A stretch of DNA of 33,805 nt from Bacteroidales bacterium. GTDB lineage: Bacteria; Bacteroidota; Bacteroidia; Bacteroidales; WCHB1-69. How positions within the stretch are numbered: the first letter of the stretch is position 1; the number at the start of each line of letters is the position of its first letter. The notes below the pieces were generated by a model that was not told where the DNA came from, made no database searches, and saw only the letters and a list, made by a program, of their open reading frames with translations. The stretch spans positions 1 through 33,805 of the forward strand of contig JAGCFD010000048.1 in NCBI GenBank assembly GCA_017650305.1, written 5' to 3'. The position numbers were made by a program, and so were the translations under genes. Of this stretch, positions 26,653 through 31,755 are shown one piece after another.

Positions 26653-28932
26653 ATGCGGAAGTGTATTCTTTTTATATTCTTGCTTTTTTCAGTTCTGACG
26701 GTTTGGTCTCAGAATACTACGATAAAAGGCTTTACCTATGATGATTCCAATGGAGAAGCGTTGGGGTATTGTATGATTCATTTGGAGGGGACTTCTTATG
26801 GTGCGATGTCTGACGGGAAGGGATCTTTTATCATCACCAAGATTCCGAAAGGAACGTATGTGGTAAAGGTCACAATGATGGGCTATAACGATCTTTATGA
26901 TACGGTGGTGGTCCGTCGCGATACCAATATTGTGAAGCGCTATACGTTAGTGCCGAGCTCCACCACAATCGGTGAAGTGACCATCAGGGGCGAAGGACAA
27001 CGCAGGGAACAAGAGACAAGAACCTCTGTGATCAGTGTCACGCCCAAAGATATGAGCAAGATGCCTTCCATCGGTGGCCAACCCGATTTTGCACAATATC
27101 TACAGGTGCTGCCGGGTATCATCTCCACTGGAGACCAGGGTGGCCAGATTTATGTGCGTGGCGGCACACCCGTTCAGAACATGCTGCTTCTCGACGGCGC
27201 CATCATCTACAACCCCTTCCACTCTATCGGCATCTTCTCTGTATTCGACATGGACGTGATGAGCTCCGCCGACATCTATACGGGCGGCTTCGGCGCTGAG
27301 TTCGGCGGTAGAATATCTTCCGTGATGGATATCAAAACCCGTGACGGCAACAAAAAAAGAATCTCCGGAAAGGTGGATGTCAGCAACATCCAAACGCAAA
27401 TCCTGCTCGAAGGCCCTATTGTGAAGCTTAAAGATAAACGCAAGACATCACTCAGCTTTATTTTATCAGGGAAAGGCTCCTATCTTAATCAATCTGCCAA
27501 GGTGTTTTACCCCTATGCATCCGAAAACGGACTTCCCTACAACTTCCTCGACTTCTATGGAAAACTGACCCTTTCCACCCTGAATGGCACAAAACTTAAT
27601 ATCTTCGGTTTTAACTTCGACGATCGTGTCAACTATAGCTCCGTGGCCGATTATGCATGGGACAACTGGGGCATTGGAGCCAACTTTATGATAGTGCCGG
27701 GTTCTGTGCCCACCACTATCGAGGGCGCCCTGTCATACTCTAACTACAAGTCCTCTCTTGATGATAAACTCTACAAACCAAGGGAAAGCACTATGAACGG
27801 TTTCACGTTCAACATGACATTTAATTACTTTTTAGGACAAAGTCTCTTGAAAGTTGGTCTGGATGTTGTGGGTTATAACACCGAATATATGTTTCACACA
27901 CTTTGGGGGTCTAAAATCGATATTGAGGATCATACGACAGACCTGTCGGTGTTTATCAAATATAAGTACAACTTCCGAAACAAGCTGCTTCTTGAGCCCA
28001 GTTTCCGACTGCAGTACTATTATTCTTTAGGGGAAGCGTCTCCGGAACCTCGTTTGGCTGTTAAATACAACATTAACAAAAAGTTGCGTTTGAAGCTGGC
28101 GGGCGGTCTCTATTCACAGAATATCATTTCAGTAAGCTCCGACCGCGATGTGGTAAGCCTTTTCAATGGCTTTATGTCTTCTCCGGTAAGCCAAAGCCTT
28201 CTGTCAGATTATATGTTTAACTGGGCTGATACCATGAAGGGCCGTCTCCAGAAGTCTCAACATATAATTCTGGGTCTTGAATATGATCCACTGCCTCAGT
28301 TGAACATCAACGTGGAAGGATATTTTAAAAACTTCTCTCAGCTGATTTCTGCCAATCGGTACAAGATGTTTGATGATGAAACTGAATTTCTCTGGGAAAA
28401 AGGTATGGCGTACGGTGGTGACGTGACAGTGAAATTTGAGCATAAGGGATTCTATGTTTGGCTGGTCTATTCGTTGGGGTGGGTGAAACGTACCGACGGT
28501 GTGGTGAACTATAACCCGCATTTCGACAGAAGACATAATATTAACTTGTTGGCGTCTTATGCTTTCGGGAAACGGAGATCCTGGCAGGTTGACTTCCGCT
28601 GGAACTTCGGCACGGGATTCCCGTTCACACAGACTCAGGCCTACTATCCACACTATGTCCCGACCAGTATCAATGATGATTATGTGTCCAGTAATGAGGA
28701 AGTCTATTTCTTGTTGGCAGAGCTGAATCAGGCCAGGTTGCCACATTACCATCGTCTTGACATCGGCGCGAAAAAGAAATTCTACATTGGCGAGAGAAAT
28801 ACTATCGAATTAAGTGTCTCCCTGTCCAATGTCTATAATTATAAAAATGTATTTTATGTCAACAGAATGACCAATGATATCATTTACCAGCTGCCATTCC
28901 TCTACTATTTTGGAATGACGTGGCGCTTCTAA
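26653..28932 (+). CDS. TonB-dependent outer-membrane receptor with carboxypeptidase-D-like domain
   Basis: 759 residues: signal peptide (1-19, ends VWSQ), carboxypeptidase regulatory-like beta domain (about 21-100, TIKGFTYDDSNGEALGYCMI and GSFIITKIPKGTYVVKVTMMGY), plug domain (about 130-235 with YVRGGTPVQNMLLLDGA and GGFGAEFGGRISSVMDIKTR) and a beta-barrel ending in the aromatic LPFLYYFGMTWRF. It is shorter than SusC-type receptors, has no SusC signature and no susD neighbour, so it is not part of a polysaccharide locus here. It may import a metal complex, peptide or other small ligand; the substrate cannot be read. No regulator such as an anti-sigma factor is adjacent. Confidence 0.93.
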   Translation: MRKCILFIFLLFSVLTVWSQNTTIKGFTYDDSNGEALGYCMIHLEGTSYGAMSDGKGSFIITKIPKGTYVVKVTMMGYNDLYDTVVVRRDTNIVKRYTLVPSSTTIGEVTIRGEGQRREQETRTSVISVTPKDMSKMPSIGGQPDFAQYLQVLPGIISTGDQGGQIYVRGGTPVQNMLLLDGAIIYNPFHSIGIFSVFDMDVMSSADIYTGGFGAEFGGRISSVMDIKTRDGNKKRISGKVDVSNIQTQILLEGPIVKLKDKRKTSLSFILSGKGSYLNQSAKVFYPYASENGLPYNFLDFYGKLTLSTLNGTKLNIFGFNFDDRVNYSSVADYAWDNWGIGANFMIVPGSVPTTIEGALSYSNYKSSLDDKLYKPRESTMNGFTFNMTFNYFLGQSLLKVGLDVVGYNTEYMFHTLWGSKIDIEDHTTDLSVFIKYKYNFRNKLLLEPSFRLQYYYSLGEASPEPRLAVKYNINKKLRLKLAGGLYSQNIISVSSDRDVVSLFNGFMSSPVSQSLLSDYMFNWADTMKGRLQKSQHIILGLEYDPLPQLNINVEGYFKNFSQLISANRYKMFDDETEFLWEKGMAYGGDVTVKFEHKGFYVWLVYSLGWVKRTDGVVNYNPHFDRRHNINLLASYAFGKRRSWQVDFRWNFGTGFPFTQTQAYYPHYVPTSINDDYVSSNEEVYFLLAELNQARLPHYHRLDIGAKKKFYIGERNTIELSVSLSNVYNYKNVFYVNRMTNDIIYQLPFLYYFGMTWRF

Positions 28933-28992
28933 TGATTGTAAATACCTGGTATTAAATGTGTTGATTTAAAAATAAAAAAAAGTTGAAGAAGG

Positions 28993-29022
28993 TTGCGCGC
29001 ATTGAAAAAAAATGTATTTTTG
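28993..29022 (+). promoter_or_regulatory. Promoter of tRNA-Asp: TTG, 19-bp spacer, TATTTTTG
   Basis: TTG at 28993-28995 and TATTTTTG at 29015-29022, with ideal spacing; the tRNA begins 19 bases after the -7 box. Confidence 0.78.
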
Positions 29023-29041
29023 CGCCGTCAAAACGACAAAC

Positions 29042-29119
29042 GGATCGGTAGTTCAGTTTGGTTAGAATACATGCCTGTCACGCATGGGGTCGCGAGTTCG
29101 AGTCTCGTCCGGTCCGCCA
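29042..29119 (+). tRNA. tRNA-Asp (anticodon GTC), CCA encoded
   Basis: The acceptor stem GGATCGG (29042-29048) pairs with CCGGTCC (29109-29115), with one T-G wobble. The anticodon stem CATGC/GCATG encloses the loop CTGTCAC with GTC at 29077-29079. The T arm is GCGAG, TTCGAGT, CTCGT. G73 and an encoded CCA end the gene. It is complete and should be functional. It serves as the integration target: its last 20 bases, counted with the next A, recur at 30140 and 31616. Confidence 0.97.
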
Positions 29120-29120
29120 A
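29101..29120 (+). repeat. att-like direct repeat, copy 1 (inside the tRNA 3' end)
   Basis: AGTCTCGTCCGGTCCGCCAA, from the T loop through CCA and one further A. It is identical to copies at 30140-30159 and 31616-31635. The last two are also preceded by CTT, whereas the tRNA has TCG there. Confidence 0.92.
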
Positions 29121-29122
29121 AG

Positions 29123-29167
29123 AAAAACCTCACAAGTCATTGAAAAACAGACCTATGAGGTTTTTTT
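29123..29167 (+). terminator. Terminator 1, directly after tRNA-Asp
   Basis: ACCTCA (29127-29132) pairs with TGAGGT (29156-29161), extended by A/T pairs, with a loop of 23 bases and seven T. It differs in sequence from the terminators after att copies 2 and 3. Confidence 0.7.
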
Positions 29168-29175
29168 ATGTCCAA

Positions 29176-29209
29176 AAAAATGCACCAAAAATGCACCGAA
29201 CTTGCTGAC
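29176..29209 (+). repeat. Left-end block of island 1: tandem AAAAATGCACC and AACTTGCTGAC
   Basis: AAAAATGCACC is repeated exactly head to tail at 29176-29186 and 29187-29197, followed by AACTTGCTGAC at 29199-29209. Positions 29185-29209 match 30214-30238 in island 2 at 22 of 25 bases. They could be arm-type recombinase sites; they could also be eroded coding sequence, since several differences fall on codon third positions when read on either strand. Confidence 0.6.
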
Positions 29210-29220
29210 AGAGTGTGATT

Positions 29221-29586
29221 TGTGGACAAGTAGTCACCAAGTAGAGGGACTGATAGTCGAAACGATAAACTAAATGATGGGATAATGATGGGTTAAAGAA
29301 GAATATGATTGAGGGACTAAGTAATGTCCTAAGTAGGGACCAAGTAGGGACTAAGTTGAGATTAAGTAGGGACCAAGTAGAATATTTGCTTACAAGTATG
29401 AAACAGGCCTCACCTGCTGCAGAGATTCGGAAATTAATGGGGATGACCAATGCAAGCAAGTTCAAAAAACATTATCTGGATACGCTTTTGGAGATGGGCG
29501 TGATTAAGATGACGCAACCCGATTCTCCAAACAGTCCCACGCAACGGTATGTGCTCACGGAGGAGGGGCGGAAGCTGCTGGAATGA
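29221..29586 (+). pseudogene. 3' fragment of a winged-helix C-terminal domain (Fic/AlbA_2-type ATP-binding protein tail), broken
   Basis: An open stretch from 29305 to 29586 could encode 93 residues: LSRDQVGTKLRLSRDQVEYLL (linker, given here as repeats of LSRDQV), then a winged-helix segment with LMGMTNASKFKKHYLDTLLEMG and PTQRYVLTEEGRKLL. This resembles the C-terminal end of the Fic or AlbA_2/RecG-like regulators common in Bacteroidota; the catalytic part is missing. In the same frame upstream, 29221-29244 reads CGQVVTK followed by TAG where the intact unit has TTG (Leu), and more stops follow, so the gene is decayed. The short stretch from the Met at 29305 might still be translated as a small DNA-binding protein. 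Family assignment is from memory of the pattern, not from a search. Confidence 0.65.
29228..29380 (+). repeat. 11-bp periodic repeat AAGTAGGGAC(C/T)
   Basis: Units start at 29331, 29342, 29353, 29364 and 29375, exactly 11 bases apart; three of them are the perfect ten bases AAGTAGGGAC. Two more AAGTAG cores at 29228 and 29239 are also 11 apart. The third unit is AAGTTGAGATT, whose TTG replaces TAG and keeps the reading frame open. Confidence 0.75.
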
Positions 29587-29662
29587 TTCATTGTATCACA
29601 GAAAACTCAAAGAGAAAAAAAATATTAAAAACCATATTGTCTTTTTAATGCATCTAACAATA

Positions 29663-29884
29663 ATGAAAAAGAAGAGTGTGACAAAAAGTGAAATCATTTT
29701 CTTTGTTTGTTTGTTTCTTTTTTACTTGTTATCAAGTATCTTGTTATTGCACAACTTTGAGTTTCTCGGACACGCGCCTTTAACGTGGGAAGAAATCAAA
29801 AAAGAAATGTGGAAATTCGTTGTCGTTTGTGTAATAGGGTCTTTTATTGTTACATTTGAGATACAAGACTATCTGAGGAAATGA
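29663..29884 (+). CDS. Small two-helix membrane protein, cargo of island 1
   Basis: 73 residues from the Met at 29663 (MKKKSVTKSEII). An in-frame Met at 29648 is an alternative. Helix 1 is about IIFFVCLFLFYLLSSILLL (11-29), then a loop with APLTWEEIKKEMW, and helix 2 is FVVVCVIGSFIVTF (about 51-64), with a basic tail. No homology recognised. The surrounding DNA is AT-rich compared with the chromosomal genes. A small membrane protein as lone cargo could be a toxin, an immunity protein or unrelated; nothing in the sequence decides. Confidence 0.6.
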   Translation: MKKKSVTKSEIIFFVCLFLFYLLSSILLLHNFEFLGHAPLTWEEIKKEMWKFVVVCVIGSFIVTFEIQDYLRK

Positions 29885-30139
29885 TGGAATATTGGATTCC
29901 AAATTTTTTTGCTATTCCTTTCCGTGAAGGATAATTGAACAAATTTTCCAGAATCTTCACCCCGTGCATTTTTCAACCCCTAAAAAAATGCACCGCCACG
30001 ATAAGAAGGCGTCATCTTGCTAACCCTTACACCGTGTGTTCTTTTTACTAATTGTGCGTATTTTGCTGGTGTTCATTTATTTGCAAGGTAATTAAATGAA
30101 TACGAACAACTGCAACATTCAAGTGCAACGAACAATCTT
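29885..30139 (+). other. Non-coding right part of island 1
   Basis: No credible reading frame. It contains a strong hairpin at 29964-29993 and two copies of ACGAACAA (30102-30109 and 30128-30135), 26 bases apart, just before att copy 2. Together with the non-coding left end of island 2 this makes 485 bases without a gene. Confidence 0.6.
29964..29993. repeat. Inverted AAAAATGCAC pair (hairpin)
   Basis: GTGCATTTTT at 29964-29973 pairs perfectly with AAAAATGCAC at 29984-29993 around a 10-base loop. It is the same word as the tandem repeat at 29176-29197, so island 1 has two direct copies at its left end and an inverted pair near its right end. No T-run follows, so it is not a standard terminator. 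Confidence 0.7.
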
Positions 30140-30159
30140 AGTCTCGTCCGGTCCGCCAA
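30140..30159 (+). repeat. att-like direct repeat, copy 2
   Basis: Identical 20 bases to the tRNA-Asp 3' end at 29101-29120, with CTT upstream as in copy 3. It forms the junction between islands 1 and 2. Confidence 0.92.
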
Positions 30160-30160
30160 G

Positions 30161-30196
30161 AAAAAAGAGATGCATTTCATTGCATCTCTTTTTTTT
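30161..30196 (+). terminator. Terminator 2, directly after att copy 2
   Basis: GAGATGCA (30167-30174) pairs with TGCATCTC (30181-30188) around the loop TTTCAT, flanked by A6 and eight T. It is a textbook bidirectional terminator. Confidence 0.9.
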
Positions 30197-30213
30197 ATTC
30201 CCAAGATAAAGCG

Positions 30214-30238
30214 CCAAAAATGAACCAAACTTGTTGAC
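30214..30238 (+). repeat. Left-end block of island 2, matching island 1
   Basis: CC, AAAAATGAACC, A, AACTTGTTGAC; 22 of 25 bases equal 29185-29209. It begins 55 bases after att copy 2; in island 1 the block begins 65 bases after att copy 1. Confidence 0.65.
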
Positions 30239-30307
30239 TGGCAAAAAGATAAGGAGACGGAACTGCTATCTTCGTAAGTGGGTATAACTTTATATTTATA
30301 AATTTTG

Positions 30308-30334
30308 TATTTTTGCAGCGAACAACATTGTTCG
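30308..30334 (+). promoter_or_regulatory. -7 box (TATTTTTG) with a palindrome over the transcription start of the ATPase gene
   Basis: TATTTTTG at 30308-30315, then CGAACAA (30319-30325), CA, TTGTTCG (30328-30334). The 16-bp near-palindrome covers the expected start of transcription and is well placed as an operator. CGAACAA also occurs at 30103 and 30129. This box lies over a possible TTG start at 30313, which argues for the ATG at 30370. Confidence 0.65.
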
Positions 30335-30369
30335 TTTCAAATGAACAACTTTACAACAAACTGATAAAT

Positions 30370-31584
30370 ATGATATTACAGCAGACTATTGATCAAGTAA
30401 TACAAGAATGGCACGATAGAATCTCTACGGATGAGACAGGAATCGTACGAGAAAAGACTATCCCATTGGGTAGTATTGCTTCACATGCCACCGTCATCAG
30501 CGGCATCAGGCGTTGTGGGAAAAGTACCTTGCTTGCCCAACTCTACCGTCAACTTCCCGAACCTGCATTGTACATCAACTTTGAGCATCCTCTGCTGATG
30601 GACTTCGCCATGAACGATTATGCCCGCCTTGATAATGTCATCGCGAAATATAATGCCCAATGGCTCCTGTTCGACGAGATTCAATCATTGCCTAATTGGG
30701 AGGTTTATGTGCGACAGAAATTGGATAATCATTATAAAGTTGTAATTACCGGTTCCAATGCCTCTTTGTTAAGTCGGGAGTTGGGTACCCACCTTACCGG
30801 CAGGCACATTCAGATGGAACTTTTCCCATTCTCATATACCGAATTTCTGAAACTGAAATCTCAAACAGCTTCATACGAATCCTTCCACGAATATCTGTTT
30901 GCCGGAGGTTTTCCCGAATATTTGAAGACTGGAGACATACAGCAACTCACAACACTGTTTCAGGATATTCTCTACCGCGACATTATTGTGCGGTACGGTA
31001 TCAAGGAAGTGTCATCCCTGCAAAGGTTGGCAAATTTCCTTATGCAGAATGTCGGCAACAAATTCTCAGCTTCAAAAATTAAACAAGCAATCTCCGTAAA
31101 TGCCACCAATACCGTTTTGAACTGGTGTAATTATTTGGCAAACAGTTATTTGTTTTTATTTGTCGAGAAATACAGTTACTCTGTCCGCTCGCAAATGGTC
31201 AGTCCAAAAAAAATATACGCCGCTGATACCGGACTTGCCTACTCGCTTTCCACCCATTCCATGACAGACGAAGGACACCTTTTGGAAAATCTTGTTTACA
31301 TTGCATTGAGAAACCAATATCCGCACATCTGTTATTTTGAAGGGAAAGGTGAATGTGATTTTGTGGTGGTGGAAAAAGGAACTCCCTCGCAATTGTTACA
31401 AGTATGTGCCGAACTAAATGCTGATAACCTGCATCGTGAAACGACAGGCATAGAAGAAGCAATGCGTACATTCTCCATTCATAATGGGCTGATTATCACA
31501 GAAAACCAAACCGACACGATCCAAACTGATACAGGTACAATTGAGGTGCTGCCATTTTGGAAATGGAATATGGATAATCAGTAA
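30370..31584 (+). CDS. AAA ATPase (AAA_14-type) with DUF4143-type C-terminal domain
   Basis: 404 residues from the ATG at 30370; a longer frame from TTG at 30313 starts inside the promoter and is rejected. Walker A is GIRRCGKST (45-53), Walker B LLFDEIQ (99-105), and a sensor-like VVITGSNAS follows, then LTGRHIQMELFPFSYTEFL, typical of this family. A winged-helix segment (ASKIKQAISVNATNTVLNWC) and the DUF4143-like end with GKGECDFVVVEKG and LLQVC come next. The latter resembles a PD-(D/E)xK nuclease core, but the expected (E/Q)xK lysine appears replaced by Cys, so cleavage is doubtful. The cellular role of this widespread family is not settled. It is the only gene of island 2. Confidence 0.9.
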   Translation: MILQQTIDQVIQEWHDRISTDETGIVREKTIPLGSIASHATVISGIRRCGKSTLLAQLYRQLPEPALYINFEHPLLMDFAMNDYARLDNVIAKYNAQWLLFDEIQSLPNWEVYVRQKLDNHYKVVITGSNASLLSRELGTHLTGRHIQMELFPFSYTEFLKLKSQTASYESFHEYLFAGGFPEYLKTGDIQQLTTLFQDILYRDIIVRYGIKEVSSLQRLANFLMQNVGNKFSASKIKQAISVNATNTVLNWCNYLANSYLFLFVEKYSYSVRSQMVSPKKIYAADTGLAYSLSTHSMTDEGHLLENLVYIALRNQYPHICYFEGKGECDFVVVEKGTPSQLLQVCAELNADNLHRETTGIEEAMRTFSIHNGLIITENQTDTIQTDTGTIEVLPFWKWNMDNQ

Positions 31585-31615
31585 ATGATAACCCTATCTT
31601 GAAAAAGAGAAGCTT

Positions 31616-31635
31616 AGTCTCGTCCGGTCCGCCAA
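31616..31635 (+). repeat. att-like direct repeat, copy 3 (distal, chromosomal junction)
   Basis: Identical 20 bases to copies 1 and 2. If the islands entered one after the other, this copy and the terminator after it are the likely original tRNA-Asp tail. Confidence 0.92.
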
Positions 31636-31639
31636 CAAA

Positions 31640-31672
31640 AAAAAGAGAGTGATCATCATCATTCTCTTTTTT
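31640..31672. terminator. Terminator 3, directly after att copy 3
   Basis: AGAGAGTGAT (31644-31653) pairs with ATCATTCTCT (31658-31667) with one G-T wobble, loop CATC, flanked by A-run and T-run. It can work on both strands and may also end the minus-strand ClC transcript. Confidence 0.85.
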
Positions 31673-31755
31673 ATTTTCCGAAATCTTGCAGGAAGAATGA
31701 CAAACGGGGACTTTTTGTTACCCTCAATGGTCATAATTCAAAGTCAGGCTCAAGA

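Larger units (their letters stand above)
29121..30159 (+). mobile_element. Integrated mini-island 1 at tRNA-Asp (1039 bp, no integrase)
   Basis: Bounded by att copies 1 and 2. In order it holds a terminator, a tandem 11-bp word, a broken winged-helix gene fragment with an 11-bp periodic linker, a small membrane protein gene, and an AT-rich non-coding right part with a strong hairpin. There is no recombinase gene. The layout fits tRNA-targeted site-specific integration in which the incoming element restores the tRNA 3' end; whether it is a deletion remnant or a complete element mobilised in trans is open. Confidence 0.75.
30160..31635 (+). mobile_element. Integrated mini-island 2 (1476 bp, AAA ATPase cargo, no integrase)
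   Basis: Bounded by att copies 2 and 3. In order: terminator, conserved left block, -7 box with palindrome, one AAA ATPase/DUF4143-type gene, and 31 bases to the right att. It has the same plan as island 1 with different cargo and no recombinase gene. Confidence 0.75.

Noticed and set aside
26653-28932. SusC-type polysaccharide utilisation locus
   Set aside because: The receptor is short, has no SusC signature, and there is no susD, glycoside hydrolase or sigma/anti-sigma pair beside it.
28941-28953. AATACC-T-GGTATT palindrome after the TonB receptor gene as a terminator
   Set aside because: The stem is only 6 bp with a one-base centre and no T-run follows; it cannot form a stable hairpin. 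It could be a binding site, but nothing supports that.
28993-29273. Short plus-strand frames running through tRNA-Asp
   Set aside because: They cover a complete, well-folded tRNA and its terminator; no protein features.
29228-29380. Possible CRISPR array
   Set aside because: Repeats are 11 bases apart with no spacers, and no cas genes are present. The pattern is a short tandem repeat in a linker region.
29121-31635. Complete integrative conjugative element or prophage
   Set aside because: No integrase, relaxase, mobilisation or phage structural genes are present; the intervals are only about 1.0 and 1.5 kb.
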